Assembly: GCF_900169065.1 (NCBI RefSeq)
Contig: NZ_FXZB01000005.1
Span: 1 to 64,000 of the forward strand
Source of the DNA: Brevibacterium aurantiacum
GTDB lineage: Bacteria; Actinomycetota; Actinomycetes; Actinomycetales; Brevibacteriaceae
Length of the DNA: 64,000 nucleotides
Direction of reading: 5' to 3'
The position numbers and the translations under genes were made by a program. The notes under the pieces are model-generated. The model was given only the letters and a program-made list of their open reading frames with translations, was not told the DNA's origin and made no database searches. Shown one piece after another: positions 1-8,185 of this stretch; within the stretch, counting starts at the first letter, position 1, and the number at the start of each line of letters is the position of its first letter.

Positions 1-102
1 AGACGCTATTTGTCGGAGATCTCGATGCGCAAACTCGTGACGGTGTTGCATGGGCAGACCGAGGTCGACCCGGTCGGGGTGGTGATGCCGCTGACCGCGT
101 GA
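1..102 (+). CDS. 3' end of an unidentified gene
   Basis: An open frame enters from the left edge and ends at TGA 100-102, giving about 33 C-terminal residues that finish in VVMPLTA. The stretch is GC-rich and codon-like, unlike the more AT-rich DNA that follows. Too little is present to assign a family; a transposase or recombinase tail is possible but I cannot support it. Confidence 0.4.
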   Translation, partial: RRYLSEISMRKLVTVLHGQTEVDPVGVVMPLTA

Positions 103-519
103 TTCGTAGCCCGACCCCGCTGCTTAATACCAAGTTAAAGGAACTACCGAAGAACACCACGAAAAGGGACTTGACCATCAGTCATGTCCTACCACCTCAA
201 TTTTAGGGAAGTCTTTCTCCGAGTCTATGGCTGGGACTCGGCAGAAGTCGTCCTGATTGGTGAATAGATCTACTGATCTTGTCGACTGGGTCGATGCTAC
301 CTGCGAATACTCTTGGGCCTCGATCTGATCGACTCGGTTAACTCGAAACTGTGACTCCAGTTCATCAGATGTGAAGTAAGGCGAGGTCGAAGACGATATT
401 TGTGGGCGGTGGCGCCGCCATTGGGAAGCTAAATGTGCAATCTGAGGCATTCGCGGAGCTGACCTCTTATTGGATGGCGTCTGAGCTGCTAGAAAGACTT
501 GATTGAGGAGGCAACCGAA
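103..519. other. gene-free, lower-GC stretch
   Basis: About 420 bases with clearly lower GC than the rest of the window. A minus-strand open frame runs through it (178-684) but it overlaps the start of the DUF6308 gene, has poor codon bias and resembles nothing I recognise. No RNA gene or clear terminator is visible. The composition suggests an accessory or recently acquired segment. Confidence 0.4.
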
Positions 520-1227
520 TTGAGTGAAAATCAGTTTCCAGTCCTGCCGGAGGGGGCTCTTACTGCGGCGTAGGAGCAGACTTTGGCAGCTTTGCGGGAT
601 CCGGAGAGCCCGAAGCGAGTCCTGCAGTACTTCGACCCGCAAACAAATTGCGCGGGAGCGACGTTTGCCGGACTCGAACCACACGACCAGTCAGCGATTA
701 CAGCGACCGATCTTCTCGCAGTAACTACCTTGGCGATTGATATCCCAGTTCTTGCGATTCGCCGGTTCTTGGAAGATGACAATTTAATGTCGTCGATCGA
801 GGCCACTTTGAAGGCGCTGCCTAAGCATGCGCTTGAAGAGACAACTGAGGCGGACTTTGCCGCCATGGCCGTGTTTTATGACCTGGTGAAAGCATCATTG
901 GCGAGAGCTGGGTCCCGATCGTCGAATTCGTGGGTGACTTCGAGCAAAACTACTGCGAGGAAACGTCCGGACCTGTTCCCGGTCAGAGACAACGATGTGT
1001 GTAAATTCCTGCGCATAGATCGTCTTGGCGACCGGGCCAAAGATTGGGTTGTCTTCCGCGAACTAATGCGAGACGAAGCCATTCGTAGTGAGCTCGACGG
1101 AGTGATAGCGAAGGTGAACGAGCTGAACGTCGAGAGCCGATCGGTACTCGACAAAGAACCACTCCGACTCCTCGACGTTGTCCTTTGGACTGCGGCACGC
1201 CGATGCGTGCGCGGTTCCAATATTTAG
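520..1227 (+). pseudogene. DUF6308-like protein, interrupted by an early amber codon
   Basis: The long frame reads from a TTG at 583, but the ribosome-binding site belongs upstream: a GAGGAGG-type Shine-Dalgarno at about 505-511 precedes TTG 520, which is in the same frame. That frame reads 17 codons and then meets TAG at 571-573, where GCG GCG TAG GAG CAG could be a former CAG (Gln). Downstream the protein looks intact: a YFDPQTNCAGATF segment near the start, a central ARKRPDLFPVRDNDV motif and a C-terminal LLDVVLWTAARR. From memory these match the DUF6308 family, whose function is unknown. It is either a nonsense-mutated gene, a gene restarted at TTG 583, or a sequencing error. GC is lower than in its neighbours. 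Confidence 0.55.
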
Positions 1228-1254
1228 GAGATCGAAGTCTGCAGCGACGCTGGC

Positions 1255-1950
1255 CTAGAGTCCCTGTCCCGCCACCCCAACATTCCCCATCCGAGCCCGC
1301 TCCACGGCCACCGCAATATGAACCCGATTGCTCGTGTCCAGCTTGATGTTGATGCGGTTGAGGTGGGTCTTCACAGTGGCCGGGCTCATGAATGTGGCGT
1401 CAGCGATCTCCTGGTTCGACAGGCCCTGTGCCACGAGGATCGCGATCTCGAGCTCACGTTCGGTGAGGTCGGCCAGCATCTCCTCGGCCTCATGTTGCCG
1501 ACGTTGGTCCTGATCGGTCGTCACCTTCGTGATCAGCTGCCGCATCGACCGAGGCGAGAGGATCGGCTCGCCGACGTGGACCTTGCGGATCGCCTCGGCG
1601 AGGGCGACTGGAGCAATGTCCTTGAGCAGATAACCTGCGGCACCGGCCTCGAGGGCACGGAAGAGGTAATCGTCGGTGTCGAAACTCGTCAACGCAACGA
1701 CCTGGGGTGGTCGGACGCTGTTGGCGAGACGCTCGATAGCTTCGATGCCGCCGATTCCGGGCATCCGAATGTCCGTGAGCACGACATCGGGAAAATGAAG
1801 TGCCGCCTTGTCGAGCGCCTCTTCGCCGCTCGAGGCAGACCCCACAACCTCGATGTCTTCGGCAGGATGGAGGATCCCTGTGATCCCGGTGACGACCATC
1901 GGGTCGTCATCGACGACGATCACCCGGACCGGGGCAGCGTTCTGGCTCAT
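1255..1950 (-). CDS. NarL/FixJ-family response regulator
   Basis: A two-domain transcription factor: an N-terminal receiver with the acidic pocket VVVDDDP, phospho-acceptor in DVVLTDIRMPG and conserved Lys in GYLLKDIAP, followed by a LuxR-type helix-turn-helix (LTERELEIAILVAQGLSNQEIA, split here as two overlapping helices; VKTHLNRINIKL). About 231 aa, usual for the family. It lies just downstream of the histidine kinase on the same strand and is its likely phosphorylation partner. I chose the ATG at 1950 because the receiver fold begins directly after it; an in-frame ATG at 1980 is possible. A small palindrome, TACCC-GAG-GGGTA at 1962-1974, sits between the two candidate starts and might be an autoregulatory site. 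Target genes are not apparent. Confidence 0.9.
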   Translation of the reverse strand: MSQNAAPVRVIVVDDDPMVVTGITGILHPAEDIEVVGSASSGEEALDKAALHFPDVVLTDIRMPGIGGIEAIERLANSVRPPQVVALTSFDTDDYLFRALEAGAAGYLLKDIAPVALAEAIRKVHVGEPILSPRSMRQLITKVTTDQDQRRQHEAEEMLADLTERELEIAILVAQGLSNQEIADATFMSPATVKTHLNRINIKLDTSNRVHIAVAVERARMGNVGVAGQGL

Positions 1951-1997
1951 GGTCGACACACTACCCGAGGGGTATGACATCGATAGTTCGTCCGGCT

Positions 1998-3431
1998 TCA
2001 GCCCTGACGTTCGAACGGTGGAAGCGTCACATCGACGAGGAATGAGCCGTCACGGACACCGATGAAGACCTCTCCGCCGAGCATTGCCACTCGTTCCCGA
2101 ATTCCGACGAGTCCGGCGCCGGCACCTGTCGACGACAGAGACTGCTGAGCGCCAGGGTTGGCTGGACCTACGCGGGGCGCCGAGGTGGGGTAGGGCGGAA
2201 TGCCGGGACCCGCCTCGGTGGTGGTGCGGGGTGGGTGGAAGCGCTGGGCCGACGGTTCAGCGGGATTGGCGATGACGACCCGGGCGCCGAGGTCGGCCGA
2301 GATCGTGACCTCGAGGGTGACCGGGGCACCCGGCGCATGCTTCATCGCATTCGTCAGTGATTCCTGGACGATTCGATACACCGCGCGGTCGAGGACCGTG
2401 GGTGCGCTCTCGACGTCCTGGATGATGATTGATGGCCGGATGATCGTGCCGGTGGCCTGCACCGAGGCGACCAGCTGCGGGATCGAACGCATCGAGGTCA
2501 GGCTTGGGGGAGTCGACGCCTCCTTCTGCGGACCGGCATTGGCCAACGTCCCCTCACGGACTCCGCCGACAAGATGCCGCAGGTCTTCCAGGGATGCATG
2601 GGCCTCCTGACGCAGCGCCGAGGCGGTCGAGGCGATACCGGGGTCATCGTTGCCGCCGACCTCGAGAGCACCGCTGTGCAAGGAGATGACCGAGAGACGG
2701 TGGGAGAGCGTGTCGTGGAGTTCGCGGGCGAGAAGTTCGCGCTCGGAGGTGCGAGCAAGTTCGGCGGAAAGGTTCTCACTGCGCCGAGACTGCCGTTGGG
2801 CGAAGGACTCGACGGCACGCATGCGACGCGTGCGGCGCAGCAGGAACCCGAATCCGAGGCTGATCGCCAGCCCCATGAGCCCGGCGATGACCGTGAGCAT
2901 GTTCATCCCGAACACGGATTCCTCTGCGGGCAGTGAGCCATCGACCCCGGGAATCTGGTTCGGGTCCGAGAGGAAGAGAATGCCGAAGGGATTGTTCGCC
3001 GGACTCTGCAGGCACAGGCGGACCACCCCGACGGTGATCAGCAACGCCCCGATGGCCGTGGCGGTCAGCGCCTGTTTGCGCGGAGAGCGGACGAGGAGAT
3101 GGAACAGGCCGATGAGCATGAGGGTTCCGTCGCCCCAGGCGGTGGCGAGCACCGCGCCGATGACGAAGGGAATCCACGGCCATCGATGCCGCGCGAAGAC
3201 GGAGAGCCAGAGGAAGGCTGCCAGAAGTCCGAGGAGCACGCCGAGGGTGCTGAGCATGCCGGTGTCATCGAAGGCCGGTGGGAACGCGAGCAGCGCGAAG
3301 AAGGACAGCGGAACACCGAGGATCCACGCGACGGTGCCGACGAGGATGCGCACAACGATGCGCACCGTGCGGCGTGACCGTGAATCACGCAGGCGCTGCT
3401 GGCCCTGGGGCGGAAGAGGTTGGTCTGACAC
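1998..3431 (-). CDS. NarL-type sensor histidine kinase (HisKA_3)
   Basis: Membrane sensor kinase of about 477 aa. The N-terminal half holds five or six hydrophobic segments (from about residue 20 to 210) with no large extracellular domain. The phospho-acceptor His is at about residue 239 in ARELHDTLSHRLS, typical of HisKA_3; the HATPase_c domain has IVQESLTNAMKHAPG (N-box, about 357) and GAGLVGIRERVAMLGG (G-box, about 443). I start at GTG 3431 (VSDQPLP), preceded by a weak AGGA; the frame is open to 3572 but those residues look untranslated. The response regulator follows after a short gap, so the two form one operon. The signal is unknown. Confidence 0.9.
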   Translation of the reverse strand: MSDQPLPPQGQQRLRDSRSRRTVRIVVRILVGTVAWILGVPLSFFALLAFPPAFDDTGMLSTLGVLLGLLAAFLWLSVFARHRWPWIPFVIGAVLATAWGDGTLMLIGLFHLLVRSPRKQALTATAIGALLITVGVVRLCLQSPANNPFGILFLSDPNQIPGVDGSLPAEESVFGMNMLTVIAGLMGLAISLGFGFLLRRTRRMRAVESFAQRQSRRSENLSAELARTSERELLARELHDTLSHRLSVISLHSGALEVGGNDDPGIASTASALRQEAHASLEDLRHLVGGVREGTLANAGPQKEASTPPSLTSMRSIPQLVASVQATGTIIRPSIIIQDVESAPTVLDRAVYRIVQESLTNAMKHAPGAPVTLEVTISADLGARVVIANPAEPSAQRFHPPRTTTEAGPGIPPYPTSAPRVGPANPGAQQSLSSTGAGAGLVGIRERVAMLGGEVFIGVRDGSFLVDVTLPPFERQG

Positions 3432-3647
3432 GAGAGCATCGTATCCTGCGGCGCAGACATACGTAGTCAATCGTTCGGCCAGACCGGGTCCACCGATCGG
3501 CTGGCAGAGTCTGGCCGACAGGTGGATTCGCCAATTGAAGAACTTCGACAGGCTGAGAGAGTCGAAATCCACGGCTCCGCTTGGTCAGCAGCGATGCATC
3601 GACCGCAGTCCTGCCCGGTCTCGGAGCCCATCACCTCAAGGAGTGAA

Positions 3648-4355
3648 ATGTCGAACTATCAGGATCCACAGCAGGCAGGCCCCAGCTACCGTATGCCGCA
3701 GGTTCCCACCGGAAACCAGGAGCCCAGGGCTCCCCAATACTTTCCCCAGGTGCCACAGGGACAGAAGCCGGTGAAGGTCAAGAAGCCGCTGTTCAAACGA
3801 TGGTGGTTCTGGGCGCTCGTGATCGTCGCGCTCATCATCATCGTCTCCGCCATCAACGGTGGCGGAGACGACGCACCGACGACCTCGGCGTCGCAGGAGC
3901 AGTCGGACGCGGCCTCGACCAGCGACGATGGTGCCGGCGACCCAGCGGAGGAGGCTGCCCCGGTCGCGGAAGAGCCGGCGGATGACGCCCCGGCGGAGGA
4001 AGCTCCTGTCGAAGAACAGGCACCGGCGGAAGAACCGGAACCGGAGGCCCCCGCTGAACACAGCTCGGCACTCAACCAGGCCGACACCTACGCCAACACG
4101 ATGCACATGAGCAAGGCAGGGGTCTTCGACCAGCTGACGAGCGAATACGGTGGCCAATTCTCTGAAGACGCGGCACAGTACGCCGTGGACAACGTCGACG
4201 CAGATTGGAACGAGAACGCTCTGGAGTCGGCCAAGACCTACCAGGACGACATGTCGATGTCGCCCGATGCCATCCACGACCAGCTGACCAGCGAATACGG
4301 TGGGCAGTTCACTCAAGAGGAGGCGGACTACGCGATCGAAAACCTGAACAGCTGA
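3648..4355 (+). CDS. single-pass membrane protein with two Ltp repeats
   Basis: A 235-aa protein with a strong AAGGAG Shine-Dalgarno at about 3638 before ATG 3648. Order of parts: a Gln/Pro-rich cytoplasmic head, a Lys-rich stop-transfer region, one transmembrane helix (about residues 51-68), a long Ala/Pro/Glu linker (about 75-145), then two 43-residue repeats, each with an EYGGQF core (QLTSEYGGQF) and ending DYAIENL or similar. These are Ltp (host cell surface-exposed lipoprotein) domains. Ltp from a Streptococcus thermophilus prophage blocks phage DNA injection, but many bacterial Ltp proteins have no known role. There is no Cys, so it is not a lipoprotein. A ruined relative lies at 11444-12006. 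Confidence 0.8.
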   Translation: MSNYQDPQQAGPSYRMPQVPTGNQEPRAPQYFPQVPQGQKPVKVKKPLFKRWWFWALVIVALIIIVSAINGGGDDAPTTSASQEQSDAASTSDDGAGDPAEEAAPVAEEPADDAPAEEAPVEEQAPAEEPEPEAPAEHSSALNQADTYANTMHMSKAGVFDQLTSEYGGQFSEDAAQYAVDNVDADWNENALESAKTYQDDMSMSPDAIHDQLTSEYGGQFTQEEADYAIENLNS

Positions 4356-4406
4356 AGGGCACTCACCCGCGGGCTCGGGGCATGGCGAAAGCGCTCCGAG
4401 CCCGCA

Positions 4407-5195
4407 TCAGACTGCCAGGGCGCGAGCTCGGTCGCTGATCGCCTGTGCCGCATCAAGCGTCTGCCCGAGGAATCCTGCCCCGAATAGCTTGACGTGTGCA
4501 AGGAGGGCGAAGAAGTTGTGCACGGGAAGGTCGTCACGCCAGCCGACGGGCATCGGATGGACCGCCTCGTAGCCGGCGAAGATGTCATCGAGGAGCGGTG
4601 TGCCGAACAGCGCCAGCATCGCGAGGTCTTCGAGGCGTTGCCCACCATGGGCGGCAGGGTCGATGAGGGTGCAGCCGTCGGGCGTCCACATGAGGTTTCC
4701 GGCCCAGAGGTCTCCGTGGACTCGGGCGGGAGTCTCTGTTCCCTTTCCTGCGATCCCGTCGAAGGTGCCGCCGGCGATGGCGTTGATCGCCGAGGTGATG
4801 GTTTGGTTCTCGTCCTTCGACAGCTGATCGTCGATGTCGTTCGCCACAGGCTCCAACCGGGTCTCCACCCAGAACTCGGTGAACGACGCACATGATGCGA
4901 CCTCAACCTCGAACGGAGAGTCGAGCGGACCGAACCACGCGGGCTCTGCCGGTGACCAGCCGAATGCTGGGGCACCGGAGTCGTGGAGCAAGGCGAGCCG
5001 ACGGCCGAAAGCGAAGGCCGAATGCGCATCCGGGGCGGTCTCTTCGACACGACCGAGACGCAGACTGGTCTTATCGTGATCGATAACGCTTACGACTGGC
5101 ACGACATCGGGCTCGGCCAGCCATTCGAGACCGGCAGCCTCGGCGGCGAAGAATCCGCGGGGGGCACTGGTGCGCTGTTTGATGAATTCCGCCAT
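4407..5195 (-). CDS. fructosamine kinase family protein
   Basis: 262 aa with the fold of the fructosamine/ketosamine 3-kinase and aminoglycoside-phosphotransferase superfamily. Visible motifs are EAAGLEWL in the N-lobe, the catalytic loop HGDLWAGN (about residue 161) and the metal-binding IDPAAHGG (about 180), which is the fructosamine-kinase form of the DFG-like motif. By family it would phosphorylate sugar amines formed by glycation (protein or small-molecule deglycation). It is a single-gene unit convergent with the Ltp gene; the start ATG at 5195 fits the family N-terminus. The substrate is not predictable from the sequence. Confidence 0.85.
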   Translation of the reverse strand: MAEFIKQRTSAPRGFFAAEAAGLEWLAEPDVVPVVSVIDHDKTSLRLGRVEETAPDAHSAFAFGRRLALLHDSGAPAFGWSPAEPAWFGPLDSPFEVEVASCASFTEFWVETRLEPVANDIDDQLSKDENQTITSAINAIAGGTFDGIAGKGTETPARVHGDLWAGNLMWTPDGCTLIDPAAHGGQRLEDLAMLALFGTPLLDDIFAGYEAVHPMPVGWRDDLPVHNFFALLAHVKLFGAGFLGQTLDAAQAISDRARALAV

Positions 5196-5267
5196 GGCAC
5201 CAGGGTAGTGGCTGGTGCGGTCGATTCACGCGCCATGCCACATCGCGTTTGGCGGTGCTGGTTCCAA

Positions 5268-6548
5268 CTATGAGCCCAGAAGCGCGAGGGGAACCACAGC
5301 TACTCCATCCTGTCTGCGATAGGCGAACTTTCCGGATGTGACGACGATTTTGTCGATGAGCTCATCACCAATCTTCTCGTGCAGCCAATTGAGGTGACGA
5401 ACGTCGGAATCATCGATTTCCGAGGCGAGCTTGATCTCTATTGCTACGACACGACCATCTGGACTCTCGACGATCAGATCTACTTCGTGATCTCCGGAGT
5501 GTGTCCTCAGATGACCTACCTGGTGACCGAACGGTGGGACATAGCAACGAACGCACAATGTGACGAGAGTCTCGAAGAGCGATCCGAGAAGGGGGCCGTT
5601 CTTCAGGCTCCGATAGTTGCGGTTAGTGTCTGCACGCGTTCGGTTTCCGAGAAGAGACTCCGGAGTCGCGCGGAGGAGCCGTGCTGCAAGAGCCGGATCT
5701 GCGAGCTGATGTTTCGGCTTGTTTCCCAGTCTATTCAGTTCTCCGCCTTCGGGTGCCCAAGCGGGAATTTCGTCCAGCAGCCACAGCTGGGCGAGGGCTT
5801 CCCTGAAATCCCCTATGGTCGCGCGACTTGGGCGACTCTCCTTTGTAACGGCCGCCGCGATAGATTCGAAACTTGCAGTCGTTGAGGCAGCTGCGGCATA
5901 AGCACGGAGCCACGCGAGCAGTGCTTGTGGTCGCCTGAACATTGAACCGAGTGCGGGGACTTCCCGCTGCAGCGCATAAGTAAGGTAGGCATCGAGTTCG
6001 TCGGCCACCGTTGCTTCGGATCCGTGTCGGAGGGCAGGAAAACCCGAAGACACAATTTCGCGCACGTACGAGTCGAGAGACACATCAGTTGTTCCTTCGA
6101 TGTCGACGCTGACGTCGGCAAGGATTTGACCGAGGCTTACCGATGGTTCGTCGAGGCGGCGCTCTGCCAGGGACATTGGGTACATGCGGAGCCGAACGAT
6201 ACGACCCGCACCAGTGTGGATCTGTGCGTCGTTGGTGTTCGCGCTGCCTGTGAGAAGAAAGCGACCCGGAGTACGGTCATGATCAACCTCTCGGCGGACG
6301 TGGTCCCAAATCGGCGGATCGTACTGCCACTCGTCTAAAAGGACTGGACGATCGGCTGAGCTGGTTCGACCACGGTCAGCGCGAAGGATTGCCAGTTCTT
6401 CAGGGTTATCCAATGTGAAGACAGACCCCGCCAGTCTTGATGCGGTCGCCGATTTCCCCACGGCCTTTGGCCCGTCTAAGGCAATGGCGGGGAATCTCTT
6501 CAGAGCGTCTGAAATGACTCCGTCAAGGATTCGTGGTTGATACTCCAT
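5268..6548 (-). CDS. AAA_14/DUF4143 ATPase
   Basis: A 426-aa P-loop ATPase of the AAA_14 plus DUF4143 type. Walker A is DGPKAVGKSATA (about residues 25-36), a Walker-B-like PVLLDEWQ lies near residue 70, and a sensor-like LLTGSAN follows. The C-terminal DUF4143 part ends in a restriction-endonuclease-like core, EVDLIVE...VVAIEIKLA, with the D-(x)n-E-x-K spacing of PD-(D/E)xK nucleases. These proteins are common in accessory DNA and their function is poorly known. GC is lower than in the neighbours and the gene sits alone. A 26-bp direct repeat lies just upstream of its start, which may be its operator. Confidence 0.85.
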   Translation of the reverse strand: MEYQPRILDGVISDALKRFPAIALDGPKAVGKSATASRLAGSVFTLDNPEELAILRADRGRTSSADRPVLLDEWQYDPPIWDHVRREVDHDRTPGRFLLTGSANTNDAQIHTGAGRIVRLRMYPMSLAERRLDEPSVSLGQILADVSVDIEGTTDVSLDSYVREIVSSGFPALRHGSEATVADELDAYLTYALQREVPALGSMFRRPQALLAWLRAYAAAASTTASFESIAAAVTKESRPSRATIGDFREALAQLWLLDEIPAWAPEGGELNRLGNKPKHQLADPALAARLLRATPESLLGNRTRADTNRNYRSLKNGPLLGSLFETLVTLCVRCYVPPFGHQVGHLRTHSGDHEVDLIVESPDGRVVAIEIKLASEIDDSDVRHLNWLHEKIGDELIDKIVVTSGKFAYRRQDGVAVVPLALLGS

Positions 6549-6558
6549 GGACCAAGAT

Positions 6559-6630
6559 TACAGTTTCGCTGTCACTTGTTGAACAGTTTCGCAGCTTTGA
6601 ATCGTACAGTTTCGCTGTCACTTATTGAAC
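6559..6630. repeat. 26-bp direct repeat upstream of the AAA_14 gene
   Basis: Two copies at 6559-6584 and 6605-6630 differ at one position. Each contains ACAGTTTCGCTGT, a 4-bp inverted repeat around TTTCG, followed by a TTGAAC element, and a third partial GAACAGTTTCGC lies between them. They start 10 bases upstream of the ATPase ATG (minus strand), placing them in its promoter or leader. Confidence 0.7.
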
Positions 6631-6715
6631 TGCTGCGCCGAACTGTCGTTTTCATCAATAGGCAGTTGATCAGATTTGTACAAAGGGAAGCAACGGACTC
6701 AGGGGATCGGCGTCG

Positions 6716-8170
6716 TCACTCGCTGAGGGACAGCCGCAACCGCCGAGGCAGGCCCTCCAACAACGGCAGCCACAGTTCCGAGGCTGCGGGGAAGCTCGGA
6801 ACCGCGTGGCGCAGCACATGCACGGGAAGGCCCCCGACGATCGCGACCGTCGCCGGATGGATCAGTTCGGCCGCCTCGGGTCCGACGAAGGTGGCTCCGA
6901 GGAGCAGACCCGAACGAGCGTCGACCACGATCTGTGCCGTTCCCTCGGCGTCATCGCGCAGCAGCGAGGTTCCGGCGCTGCTGTTGAACGGCAACTGAGA
7001 GACCTCGACCTCGTGCCCGTCCTTGCGGGCCTCGGCCTCGGTCATGCCCACAGAGGTGACCTGCGGATCGCTGTAGACGACTTGGGGGACCGGCACGTTC
7101 GCCGGGATGGACTCGGATTCCTCGCCTGTGGCGCTGGCCCGGATCTGTGCGCCGTGCACTCGTGCCTGGTACTTGCCCCAGTGAGTCAGGGGCGCATCGC
7201 CACTGGCATCCCCGACGGCATACAGCCATTCGGGCAAACGTCCGGCGGTGATGTCCTCGTCAGTGAGTCCCACGCTTTCGAGTCCGAGGTCGTTGAGTCG
7301 CGGTTGGCGCCCCGTCGCGACCAGGATCTCATCTGCCGTGACGGTGGATTCGCCGTCGGGGCCGATTGTCTGGACTGTGACCTGTCCGCCATGGATCCGG
7401 CCCAGCCCGGTGTCTTTGGCACTTGGACGGTAGCAGGCCTCCACCTTGGTCTCCCGGTCGATGATGACTCCCGCCTTTTCGAGTGCCTGGGCGAGGTGCT
7501 GTCCTGCGAACGGTTCCTGGCCGGACAGTAGGCCGTCGCCGCGCACGAGCATCCGCACGTTCGCACCGAGTGCTGCCATCCAGGTCGCGGCCTCCACCGC
7601 AACGACGCCGCCACCGACGATGAGCAACGACTCCGGCACTTCCCGGACGCCGGTAGCGTCGCGGGACAACCACGGTGCGACATCGACAAACGTCGACGGT
7701 ACGGTCGGCTGAGAACCGGTGGCAATGACAACTGCGTGCCGAGCTTCTACGATGACCGGCTGGGGTTCGTTGATCAGGACTCGTCGTTCGCCGATCAGCT
7801 GTGCCTGTCCGCGTTCGACTCGCAGACCGGCGCCTTGGGCCCAGTCGATTTGGCCCGTGTCATCGTAATGAGAGACCCACTCATCGCGCCGCTGCATCAG
7901 CGCATCGGCATCGATGCGTGCGCCGTCGAGACCGTCCAGATGCTGTGTCGCGTGGGCAAGTTCGATGGGGCGCAGCATCGTCTTCGAAGGGATGCACGCA
8001 TAGTACGAGCACTCGCCGCCCAGCAGCTCCTCCTCGATGATGAGCGCCTCGAGTTCAGAGTCTTCGGTCGCGTACTGGGCTGCGTTCTCACCGACCGGGC
8101 CGCCACCGATGACGATGACATCGGTGGTCAGAGTTTCAGCGTTGTCGGTGTTGACGTCTTCGGTACTCAT
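6716..8170 (-). CDS. NAD(P)/FAD-dependent disulfide oxidoreductase
   Basis: 484-aa flavoprotein of the pyridine nucleotide-disulfide reductase class (dihydrolipoamide dehydrogenase/mercuric reductase-like). The FAD-binding Rossmann motif is VIVIGGGPVGENAA (about residues 18-31), the redox disulfide is CSYYACIPSK (about 54-63), the NAD(P)H motif is LLIVGGGVVAVEAA (about 182) and the second FAD motif is LYAVGDASGD (about 315). The C-terminal dimer domain has HAVPSFPAASELW in place of the canonical HAHPTLSE, so the His-Glu proton relay is altered. No partner E2 or mer genes lie nearby, so the electron acceptor is open. The next gene starts 15 bases downstream on the same strand. Confidence 0.88.
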   Translation of the reverse strand: MSTEDVNTDNAETLTTDVIVIGGGPVGENAAQYATEDSELEALIIEEELLGGECSYYACIPSKTMLRPIELAHATQHLDGLDGARIDADALMQRRDEWVSHYDDTGQIDWAQGAGLRVERGQAQLIGERRVLINEPQPVIVEARHAVVIATGSQPTVPSTFVDVAPWLSRDATGVREVPESLLIVGGGVVAVEAATWMAALGANVRMLVRGDGLLSGQEPFAGQHLAQALEKAGVIIDRETKVEACYRPSAKDTGLGRIHGGQVTVQTIGPDGESTVTADEILVATGRQPRLNDLGLESVGLTDEDITAGRLPEWLYAVGDASGDAPLTHWGKYQARVHGAQIRASATGEESESIPANVPVPQVVYSDPQVTSVGMTEAEARKDGHEVEVSQLPFNSSAGTSLLRDDAEGTAQIVVDARSGLLLGATFVGPEAAELIHPATVAIVGGLPVHVLRHAVPSFPAASELWLPLLEGLPRRLRLSLSE

Positions 8171-8185
8171 ATCAATCCTGCGCTT

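Noticed and set aside
178..684. 168-aa minus-strand open frame in the lower-GC left end
   Set aside because: Overlaps the DUF6308 gene start, has no Shine-Dalgarno, poor codon bias and no recognisable family.
2650..3774. 374-aa plus-strand frame opposite the histidine kinase
   Set aside because: Arg/Ser-rich shadow of a strongly supported kinase gene; common in high-GC DNA.
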